Shown here one piece after another: positions 5,849-11,376 of a stretch of 11,376 nucleotides of DNA; within the stretch, counting starts at the first letter, position 1, and each line of letters starts with the position of its first letter. The stretch lies in NCBI GenBank assembly GCA_002502215.1, contig DAPT01000019.1:1-11376 (forward strand), read 5' to 3'. The notes under the pieces are model-generated. The model searched no databases. It saw nothing but the letters and a program-made list of their open reading frames with translations, and was not told where the DNA came from. The position numbers and the translations under genes were made by a program. This stretch comes from Euryarchaeota archaeon UBA124. Its GTDB lineage: Archaea; Thermoplasmatota; Poseidoniia; Poseidoniales; Poseidoniaceae.

Positions 5849-6711
5849 TCTTCCTCACCTTCTTTTACTGCCTGCTGCCGGCGCTCCCTTGCCAACGCTC
5901 GAGAGGACTTACCGCCCTCTCGTACGCGTTCGGAATCCGCCATCAGTTCGTGGAATCCATTCTCAATGCAATGTTTCCAATAATCAATGCCCCGTTGACT
6001 TTCATCGAGCGCTTGTGCAAGCCTGGTTGTTCGAGCATCTGCGCGCTTTCGCTTTTGCTCATTTTCAATGTATGTGTCGTGAAAAATCTGGTTCTCATCG
6101 TGCAATTGAACCATTGCTTGATGTGCCTTGTCCGCTGTTTCAAGGAATTGTTTTGCATCTTCCTGTAGTTCCTTCATGCGATTAATTTCAGAGAATTTCT
6201 CTTTCCGAGAATCAACCCATTCTTCGTGTTTTCGTATCAGATTTTTCATCTCGTTCAATGTTGAACGCTCATCAATGTGCGTGCCCCAATTCGTTTGGAG
6301 CGAGAGGTCGAGTGCGTCGAGTCGTTGTTGCAAGCGATCTTTTGCCCACTCCGGTTCAGGTTCTGTATCACCCTTCTGCTTCGGTGTTGCCTCTCGGATA
6401 GCATTCGCCTCCACGAACAGTTTCTTTGCTTTGGCTTGCGCATCGTTCCTTTCTTTCTTGAGCGAAGCGACTTTTTTGTTGACATCGTCGCGTTTGACCT
6501 TGGCAGAACGGGCCATGGAGGCCGCTTCAGACAGTTCGTCGCTCCGTGCATCGAGTTGTTCTGGAATCTCGGAGGCCAGTCGTTCTCTTCGATGAAGGAT
6601 GGCTTTGCCCAAGAACTCGGGCGTAATGGCCAAGAGCTCCTCAGGCGTCATGTATTTCGCCCACTCCACTACCCTCAATAAACCTCCTGTCATGTACTCG
6701 TTCGACATCAT
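5845..6711 (-). CDS. Archaeal coiled-coil protein (COG1340-like), first gene of the unit
   Basis: This is a 288-residue, charged, mostly helical, soluble protein. A short non-coil N-terminal region (1-35, with YMTPEELLAITPEFL) is followed by coiled coil at about 38-108. A Pro/Glu break (109-121), a hinge-like LSLQTNWGT (137-145) and coiled coil to about 262 follow, then a basic/acidic tail ending in EEE. An AH block (A196-H197) and its surroundings match the other coiled-coil protein at 1241-2122 and the nucleotidyltransferase tail, suggesting common ancestry and perhaps mixed assemblies. I start it at the ATG at 6711 because GGAGG at 6721-6725 lies 9 bases upstream. The frame runs open to 6966, but that part lies antisense to the neighbour's signal peptide and mature region and is not protein-like. 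Its TGA overlaps the next ATG by 4 bases, so it is co-translated with the nucleotidyltransferase. It has no enzymatic motif; a scaffold or adaptor role is inference. Confidence 0.85.
   Translation of the reverse strand: MMSNEYMTGGLLRVVEWAKYMTPEELLAITPEFLGKAILHRRERLASEIPEQLDARSDELSEAASMARSAKVKRDDVNKKVASLKKERNDAQAKAKKLFVEANAIREATPKQKGDTEPEPEWAKDRLQQRLDALDLSLQTNWGTHIDERSTLNEMKNLIRKHEEWVDSRKEKFSEINRMKELQEDAKQFLETADKAHQAMVQLHDENQIFHDTYIENEQKRKRADARTTRLAQALDESQRGIDYWKHCIENGFHELMADSERVREGGKSSRALARERRQQAVKEGEEE
5853..5859 (-). promoter_or_regulatory. Shine-Dalgarno for the terminal nucleotidyltransferase
   Basis: The minus strand reads GGTGAGG inside the last codons of the coiled-coil gene, 4 bases before the ATG at 5848. 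Together with the ATGA stop/start overlap it fixes the start and points to translational coupling of the two proteins. Confidence 0.6.
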
Positions 6712-6719
6712 GCTCAAAA

Positions 6720-6725
6720 ACCTCC
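6720..6725 (-). promoter_or_regulatory. Shine-Dalgarno fixing the coiled-coil start at 6711
   Basis: The minus strand reads GGAGGT, with 8 bases between it and the ATG at 6711 (9 counted from GGAGG). A second GGAGGT lies inside the gene (near 6682-6687) and precedes an in-frame TTG at 6678, so a shorter secondary product is conceivable. The upstream site gives the better start codon. Confidence 0.55.
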
Positions 6726-6742
6726 ACAGTTTCAAGCACCTT

Positions 6743-8872
6743 ATGGAGAAAGACCGCAGGTATTCTCCAACCGTATTCTTGGTTGGGCTGCTGGTTTTCT
6801 CCTTACTTTCAGTGCCAGTCATCCAAGCAGAAGGGCCTGACAATGTGCAATTCGTTGGTTTGAACGCTCTAACGTATTCGGGTGTTGATGATTCTGGCGA
6901 ACTTTCATCGAACCTTACCGCGCGCCAAGGTGACCATCTCAATCTGGAGATACCGGTTGAAAACACAGGTGGGGATGCCGAGATGGCGTCGGTTGTTCTC
7001 CATGTCAGCCAAACATCATGGAATGAGACGGTTTATTTTGACAACGTTTCAATCGATGCAATGAGCACGCAAGTTCTTGTTTATCAATCATCAAATCAGG
7101 TACATGAGGGCTTACTGAACGTAGCGATGTCGATTAACAACACAAGTTTTGTTTTGAACGATTCAATCCTTATCGGCCCACCTCCTCTGCCGAACGTTCA
7201 CGTTGAAATTGGATTGATTAGTGACTCCTATGTCTCAGGGGATTTGATTGAGTTCAATCTTACATCCAGCAACGATAACGGAGAACGTTCGTTTGCAGGC
7301 AACATGCTATGTTTCTTCCTTCAAGAAGAGGTCTACAACCAATCCCTCAGCGTTGATGTTGGACAAAGCGTGGTCGACTCGGTCTCGCTGTATGCTCGTC
7401 CTGGAATATTAGAATGTCACTTGGATGGTGACCGCAACCAGTCCTCGCAGACTACTGCATCGTTCTCCTTAGAAGGATTGCCATCCGCAGATTTTGATCA
7501 AGCTGGGTCCAGTGGATTCTCGCTCATTGGAGGCCCATGGCATGCAGGCGACGATGTTGAAGTCTCATTCATATTGCGCAATCAAGGTGATGCGACCGGT
7601 AGTGCTTTGCTTCGTGTGCTGCATGATGGTGTTGAATTTGAGAGTGAATCGCTCGTGCTCGAATCAGGTGCTGCGGGTGAATTGCGGCTTGTTTTTGCGA
7701 ATCTCGACTCAGGAATACACAATATGTCGTGGACGATTGCTTCCAACAACGGAATTGTTTCTGAGGGTCTTGCAGGAATCGTGACCATCGAAGTTCTGCA
7801 ACCACAGGCAATGTTTGCAGAAGTGGAAGCACAGGAAGGCGAATCAGGTGTGGAACTCCATTGGAATGTTTCGATAACGAACGGAGTCGAACGAGATGTG
7901 AAACTCCGATATGGATACCGTGTATCAGGAACGGATGTTTTCGTGAACGAACAAATTCTAACACTTGGTTCCGGTACACTCAGCGGGCAAACCGTTCTCG
8001 GAGATATCCAGGGTGATACGGTTTTGATTCGAATGGAACCTGTCGGTTGGACCGCATCAACCAGCAGTTACATCGCTACGGCATTGTTGGAGACGGTCGA
8101 AGCTGAGTATTCTCTTCAAATCAATCCAATTACACTTCCAAGGGAACCCATTGAGGGGCAGGCCGTTACAGTGACCATAATGATTCAGAACACAGGTTCG
8201 GTGCAAGGACCTTCGGGCTTGGTTTACCTTACCGACAGCAGCGGACTCCTTCTTGGACAACTCTCAACCGAGCCCTTGCAAGCCAGTTCTTCGAGGAACC
8301 TCGACCTAACATTTGTGGTTCCGAACGGAAATGAAATGATCTTGGAGGCAGAATGGCGATACGAGGGGATTGTCGTCATGGATGAACAAAGCATACTGGT
8401 TTCTCCCCGAGTGGTCGAGGATGCCGCATCCGACGTCCCATTTGTTGCCATTGGGGGAGGTGCAGCCGTTGCGTGTTGCATCATTCTTGTTCTTCACTTA
8501 CGACGAGGAGCAGGCCAATCAGACTCAATGAAACCTGTCAAGGAGAAGAAGGTGCAGCCAAAGCCCAAAAAGGAGGCTGAGCCCATAGAAACCTCCTGTC
8601 CGGCTTGTGATCGAACCCTGCGGATTCCGGGAGATTACTCGGGGGTTGTGCGATGTCCGGATTGCTCGGAGAAGTTCAACGTTGAAGCACAAGAATCTCT
8701 CGATATTGACGCTGAATTGGATGCGATTGCTGATGTGGAACCAGAACAAGAAACGGTCGAAACGAAAGTGGAGATTGCTTGTCCAGAATGTTCTTCAAAA
8801 CTCCGCGTTCCTTCCTCCTACAATGGCTCAGTTCGCTGTCCAACCTGTTCCCACGTCTTTTCTGCATCATAG
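6743..8872 (+). CDS. Membrane-anchored CARDB-like protein with two cytoplasmic zinc ribbons
   Basis: This 709-residue protein has a clear plan. A signal peptide (1-28; EKDRR, then a Val/Leu-rich core, ending VIQA) exports a long beta-rich ectodomain. At least three CARDB/COG1470-like segments, marked by N-x-G turns such as VENTGG, LRNQGD and IQNTGS, start near residues 60, 266 and 471; a further beta domain lies near 365-450. Numerous N-x-S/T sequons suggest surface glycosylation. One TM helix (about 565-588, AIGGGAAVACCIILVLHL) is followed by LRRG, which puts the tail inside. The tail has a Lys/Pro linker and two zinc ribbons: C619/C622 with C638/C641, and C680/C683 with C699/C702, both with (L)R(I/V)P..Y.G.VRCP between the pairs. 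Starts at 6599, 6692 and 6710 are in frame but would lengthen the signal peptide. ATG 6743 gives a normal one, though no ribosome site precedes it. The role is unknown; an outside-to-inside adaptor or surface protein is plausible. Confidence 0.82.
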   Translation: MEKDRRYSPTVFLVGLLVFSLLSVPVIQAEGPDNVQFVGLNALTYSGVDDSGELSSNLTARQGDHLNLEIPVENTGGDAEMASVVLHVSQTSWNETVYFDNVSIDAMSTQVLVYQSSNQVHEGLLNVAMSINNTSFVLNDSILIGPPPLPNVHVEIGLISDSYVSGDLIEFNLTSSNDNGERSFAGNMLCFFLQEEVYNQSLSVDVGQSVVDSVSLYARPGILECHLDGDRNQSSQTTASFSLEGLPSADFDQAGSSGFSLIGGPWHAGDDVEVSFILRNQGDATGSALLRVLHDGVEFESESLVLESGAAGELRLVFANLDSGIHNMSWTIASNNGIVSEGLAGIVTIEVLQPQAMFAEVEAQEGESGVELHWNVSITNGVERDVKLRYGYRVSGTDVFVNEQILTLGSGTLSGQTVLGDIQGDTVLIRMEPVGWTASTSSYIATALLETVEAEYSLQINPITLPREPIEGQAVTVTIMIQNTGSVQGPSGLVYLTDSSGLLLGQLSTEPLQASSSRNLDLTFVVPNGNEMILEAEWRYEGIVVMDEQSILVSPRVVEDAASDVPFVAIGGGAAVACCIILVLHLRRGAGQSDSMKPVKEKKVQPKPKKEAEPIETSCPACDRTLRIPGDYSGVVRCPDCSEKFNVEAQESLDIDAELDAIADVEPEQETVETKVEIACPECSSKLRVPSSYNGSVRCPTCSHVFSAS

Positions 8873-8885
8873 GATACAGAGAAAG

Positions 8886-8899
8886 TCTTGAATTCCAGA
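8886..8899. promoter_or_regulatory. Imperfect palindrome before the DtxR-family gene
   Basis: TCTTGAATTCCAGA is palindromic at 12 of 14 positions and ends 16 bases before the regulator's ATG, in a 43-base gap. DtxR-family repressors bind short inverted repeats and often control themselves, so this is a candidate operator. It does not match a DtxR or MntR box that I recall, and chance is not excluded. Confidence 0.25.
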
Positions 8900-8915
8900 A
8901 CCACGAGGGCGGCTC

Positions 8916-9569
8916 ATGGCGGGACATTTTCAAGAATTTGAAGATGAATATCTTGAGACGATGTACGAATTTTACGAAGATGATGCATCTGCACGCGTCC
9001 GTACCGGAGATTTGGCTGAGCGCCTCGGTGTTTCACCTGCTTCAGCCACCGAAATGATCCAAAGATTATCGGCAAAAGGCTTCATCGATTATGAGCGGTA
9101 CAAAGGTGCAAAATTAACTGCAAAGGGTCTTGTGCATGGGCAGATGATGAAGCGACGCCATCGCCTTGCTGAAGTGTTGCTGGACCGAATTCCATTCGAT
9201 GGAAACATGCATGAGACGGCTTGCAGACTTGAACACGCAATCGATGATGACTTGGAGGTTGCATTAACAGTTCTGCTCGGAGATCCGCAACTGGATCCAA
9301 GTGGCCGGGATATTCCGAAGTCGGGCGAACATTTGGAGCAACGTGTCAAAGCCTTCCAACAAACCCATCTTGAATTGTCGAATCTCAAAGTAAATGAGTC
9401 GGGAACAATCCAAGGCATTCTACTTTCTGAGGCTTTGAAATCACTGATAAATTCCTCGATGAACCTTGGCGACGTAATCGTATCGCACGGTGAAGATCTC
9501 TACTCAATCAGTGGGCAAGAGATGCTTCTCAGCGACGCCATTGCCAAGAGCATTATCGTGCAAGTATAA
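8916..9569 (+). CDS. DtxR/MntR-family metal-dependent transcriptional regulator
   Basis: This 217-residue regulator has the full three-part DtxR layout. A winged helix (about 8-72, with VRTGDLAERLGVSPASATEM and the wing GAKLTAKG) reads DNA. The dimerisation and metal-binding domain (73-140) follows, including KRRHRLAEVLL, ACRLEHAID and GRDIP. A C-terminal FeoA/SH3-like domain covers about 155-217. Visible metal ligands by alignment are E11 and E14 (MntR D8/E11 region), H82 (MntR H77), C103 (DtxR C102; Glu in MntR), E106 and H107. The Cys points to an iron-type DtxR/IdeR site, while the N-terminal acidic pair is MntR-like, so Fe versus Mn cannot be decided. Such proteins repress metal uptake genes when loaded with metal; no transporter is adjacent, so targets lie elsewhere. 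The ATG at 8916 has GAGGG 6 bases upstream. The gene sits 43 bases after the zinc-ribbon protein on the same strand. Confidence 0.92.
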   Translation: MAGHFQEFEDEYLETMYEFYEDDASARVRTGDLAERLGVSPASATEMIQRLSAKGFIDYERYKGAKLTAKGLVHGQMMKRRHRLAEVLLDRIPFDGNMHETACRLEHAIDDDLEVALTVLLGDPQLDPSGRDIPKSGEHLEQRVKAFQQTHLELSNLKVNESGTIQGILLSEALKSLINSSMNLGDVIVSHGEDLYSISGQEMLLSDAIAKSIIVQV

Positions 9570-9575
9570 AGGAAC

Positions 9576-9593
9576 AAGAATTGAGCCATTCTT
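9576..9593. terminator. Hairpin after the DtxR-family gene
   Basis: AAGAAT / ATTCTT form a perfect 6-bp inverted repeat with a 6-base loop, 6 bases after the regulator's stop and inside the 71-base gap before the membrane-protein gene. It could be a 3' end or a binding site. The stem is A/T-rich and weak, and no U-run follows. Confidence 0.25.
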
Positions 9594-9640
9594 AGAAATC
9601 GGCCCCGAATGCTTTTGAGTTCAACCATCAAGGACTTAGT

Positions 9641-11143
9641 GTGAGCGAGACAACGGTTGAGATTTCGAGTGAAGACCTTCCCTCTTCTTTGTTTGAACGA
9701 GAACGTGTACTGCTCTCCATCGACAACCAACTAATTTCGTTGGGATTGCGACTTACCTTGCTTCTTCCTGCTTTTTGTTTGTTCATCCTTATTGGCTCCT
9801 GGGCGTACGAAGGAACAGACCCGAACTGGTGGGAATCCAGCATCGAACCGTCGGTTGGGCAATCGTTCAGTTCAACCTTGTTGTTGCTAGGAACCGTTGT
9901 AGGAATTGGATGGTTGCTGGCTCTTGGAATTCACCGCTATCGTATTGCGCTCTCATACGCTGCATTTGCCCATGAGGTTGAAGCGTCGGTAAAGCGACAT
10001 CAAAGCATCGAAGCCCTTCATGGATACGATGGGATGGCACACCGCATTCACAAGCAACTGAGGATGCACTCACTTTCCTTCACAACCGTCCTGCTGAGTT
10101 GCATCGGTCTTGGCGTCGTGTTAATCATCGGACTCCATACCTCGCTCGGCGAAAATCTCTTCCTTGCATCATGGGGTATGCTGCTGCTCGCTGTCGGCTT
10201 CCACATGAACACAAGGCAGAATCGATTCAATATGGTTCACAAATCAGGCTTGTTGGATGCTTTCGAAGCACCCGTGCATCCTTCGACACTGGAAGGTGTG
10301 TTTGATGATATGATTCGAACACATCTCGACCCACTTCTTCGATCGAAATACGATGAGCTTATGCGTTCGGTTCAGGGGTTTGTCAAACGCGGAATCAAGC
10401 ACGACTTCGCACGTGAAAAAGTCCTCATGACGTTGTACAGGCACTACAATGGGCTTGATTCCAAGACGGTGCGGCTCGAGCTTGAGGAAGTGCTCAAAGA
10501 AGACGGAGCAGACCTCCTCTTGGATGATGAATCGTTCAGCCTTGAACTCTGGCTTGAACTGATTGAACATGCGCAGCAGCAGTGTCCAGCCTTCTTCCGT
10601 CTGATTGACCGTATCGAGCAGGACATGGAGTTTGGACGTCCTCCAGCACTCAAAGACCTTGTATTCGAAGTGGATTTGGAAAACGTCGTGACCAAGCGTG
10701 CGAATCTGTTTGTTTTCATGCACAATCTTTCAAAGAAAAGCAGAACGGTTGTGTTCAGAGTTCAATCGCCGGATTTCCGACCCAATCAAATTTCAATGCG
10801 TTATGATTTGGCTCCCGGCAAAGAGATTTGGTGGTCGAGCGACTCTCTACCCATTGCCATTGAAGGCAACGAAGATGTTCTCGGTAAGATGACAGGACTG
10901 TTGCAGGATGGTACAATGGCTTGGCAAACGCTTCTTCCAGAACGATTTGGGGAAGCCACTGTCTCTGTTCGGCTCGAGGAAGTCAGTGGAGATCTTCTGA
11001 TTGGACGTCAAATCAATGTCAACGTTCGCAACGAGTTCCGTCGCCGCCTTCGCAGGATTGTAACTCTCTCAACTCAAGTCATGGGTGCCCTGGTCATCAC
11101 ACTCGCAACAGTGCTTGAAATGCTCGAAATCTTCAATGTTTGA
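9641..11143 (+). CDS. Multi-pass membrane protein of unknown function
   Basis: I do not recognise this 500-residue protein. It has an acidic N terminus (1-30), then two TM helices (about 36-56 and 77-98) and a basic cytoplasmic-looking stretch (99-145, with HRYRI and HKQLRMH). Two more TM helices follow (147-166 and 171-189). A large soluble region (190-470) is helical and charged at 215-330 and beta-rich at 340-465, the latter resembling an Ig-like fold with VVFRVQSP and ATVSVRLEE strands. After a run of arginines (FRRRLRRI, 466-473) a last TM helix ends the protein (about 474-494). By the positive-inside rule the large domain faces the cytoplasm. The start is GTG at 9641 with AGGA about 7 bases upstream; no better start exists nearby. 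It follows the DtxR-family gene by 71 bases, so cotranscription or metal control is possible but unproven. No transporter or enzyme motif is seen. Confidence 0.75.
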   Translation: MSETTVEISSEDLPSSLFERERVLLSIDNQLISLGLRLTLLLPAFCLFILIGSWAYEGTDPNWWESSIEPSVGQSFSSTLLLLGTVVGIGWLLALGIHRYRIALSYAAFAHEVEASVKRHQSIEALHGYDGMAHRIHKQLRMHSLSFTTVLLSCIGLGVVLIIGLHTSLGENLFLASWGMLLLAVGFHMNTRQNRFNMVHKSGLLDAFEAPVHPSTLEGVFDDMIRTHLDPLLRSKYDELMRSVQGFVKRGIKHDFAREKVLMTLYRHYNGLDSKTVRLELEEVLKEDGADLLLDDESFSLELWLELIEHAQQQCPAFFRLIDRIEQDMEFGRPPALKDLVFEVDLENVVTKRANLFVFMHNLSKKSRTVVFRVQSPDFRPNQISMRYDLAPGKEIWWSSDSLPIAIEGNEDVLGKMTGLLQDGTMAWQTLLPERFGEATVSVRLEEVSGDLLIGRQINVNVRNEFRRRLRRIVTLSTQVMGALVITLATVLEMLEIFNV

Positions 11144-11178
11144 TTCGGGCATAGCAAGCCATAGGTTTGAAATGCAAA

Positions 11179-11194
11179 ACCACTACGCAGTGGT
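11179..11194. promoter_or_regulatory. Perfect hairpin abutting the next start codon
   Basis: ACCACT-ACGC-AGTGGT is a perfect 6-bp, GC-containing stem with a 4-base loop. It lies in the 51-base gap and ends directly against the ATG at 11195. It could be the 3'-end structure of the membrane-protein transcript, an operator, or a leader hairpin that hides the start codon. Its exact abutment to the ATG makes a translational role worth testing. Confidence 0.35.
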
Positions 11195-11376
11195 ATGTTG
11201 GGTTCGAAAGACCAAGCAGAAGAACGTCCCGATGCAGACTTGCGAGACCGTTTGCATGCGATGGAAGCCAAGGTACGCAAGTTGCGAGAAGTAAGGAACA
11301 ATTTCAGTTCCGATGCACGTTCGGCTGCAGAACAACGAAACGCTGTTCAAGCACAGTACAAGGAACACCGAGAAAA
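11195..11376 (+). CDS. Coiled-coil protein, COG1340-like, 5' part only
   Basis: An open frame of 60 codons runs off the window end. Translation begins MLGSKDQAEERPDADLRDRL and continues as regular charged heptads (EAKVRKLREVRNNF, then SAAEQRNAVQAQYKEHREK). This is the same style as the coiled-coil proteins at 1241-2122 and 5845-6711 and the nucleotidyltransferase tail. A TGA at 11168-11170 in this frame limits the start to the ATG at 11195 or nearby codons such as the following TTG. No clear ribosome site precedes it; the 16 bases before it form a hairpin. It would be the fourth such coiled-coil segment in the window. The remainder, including any C-terminal SGDxLxxxEL motif, is unseen. Confidence 0.7.
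   Translation, partial: MLGSKDQAEERPDADLRDRLHAMEAKVRKLREVRNNFSSDARSAAEQRNAVQAQYKEHRE

Noticed and set aside
5373..6185. A 270-codon plus-strand open frame
   Set aside because: It lies antisense across two well-supported minus-strand genes and its translation has no recognisable domain or plausible composition; it is a coding shadow.
6712..6966. N-terminal extension of the coiled-coil gene to 6966
   Set aside because: It is antisense to the signal peptide and ectodomain of the plus-strand gene, has unlike composition, and a strong GGAGG supports the ATG at 6711.
10244..10723. A 159-codon minus-strand frame in the membrane-protein gene
   Set aside because: It is antisense to a continuous 500-codon gene with clear membrane helices; no domain is visible.
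1..11376. CRISPR array, insertion sequence, prophage or toxin-antitoxin content
   Set aside because: No repeated spacer structure, transposase, integrase, or small toxin/antitoxin pair was seen on either strand; gene style is uniform across the window.

Overview
The window reads as chromosomal DNA of a euryarchaeon. A marine, Poseidoniales-like (Marine Group II) organism is a plausible guess, but the sequence does not prove it. The archaeal signs are a folate-independent purine enzyme (PurP), several long archaeal-type coiled-coil proteins resembling COG1340, a KaiC/RAD55-like ATPase, a Roadblock-like small protein, and Shine-Dalgarno cores of the GGTGA/GGAGG kind. Coding density is very high: no gap exceeds about 120 bases, and there is no tRNA, rRNA, CRISPR array or insertion sequence.

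Layout, left to right. (1) Positions 28-2122, minus strand: a coiled-coil gene followed by purP. (2) 2242-2967, plus strand: a KaiC/RAD55-like ATPase with an unusual Walker A, divergent from the coiled-coil gene and ending in a 12-base overlap with the convergent neighbour. (3) 2956-6711, minus strand: a tightly packed four-gene unit, transcribed from right to left. It encodes a coiled-coil protein, a 705-residue protein with a eukaryote-like Cid1/TUTase/Trf4-type terminal nucleotidyltransferase head and a coiled-coil tail, a GNAT acetyltransferase, and a small Roadblock/LC7-like protein. Junctions are a 4-base ATGA overlap, a 26-base overlap and a 3-base gap. (4) 6743-11143, plus strand: a secreted or membrane-anchored protein with CARDB-like domains and two cytoplasmic zinc ribbons, a DtxR/MntR-family metal-dependent regulator, and a five-TM membrane protein of unknown function. 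(5) From 11195 a further coiled-coil gene starts and runs off the window.

The most notable item is the terminal nucleotidyltransferase. It keeps the GS motif, all three catalytic aspartates, the PAP-associated domain and the EDPF nucleotide-recognition loop. A histidine in that loop sits where Cid1/TUT enzymes have their uridine-selecting histidine. Its tail appears homologous to the coiled-coil proteins encoded next to it, and it shares a short C-terminal motif (SGDxLxxxEL) with the coiled-coil protein beside purP. My inference is that the coiled-coil proteins and the nucleotidyltransferase form, or assemble onto, a shared complex acting on RNA 3' ends, with the GNAT and Roadblock-like proteins as possible accessory factors. 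This is a hypothesis from context. All family assignments were made by eye without database searches.
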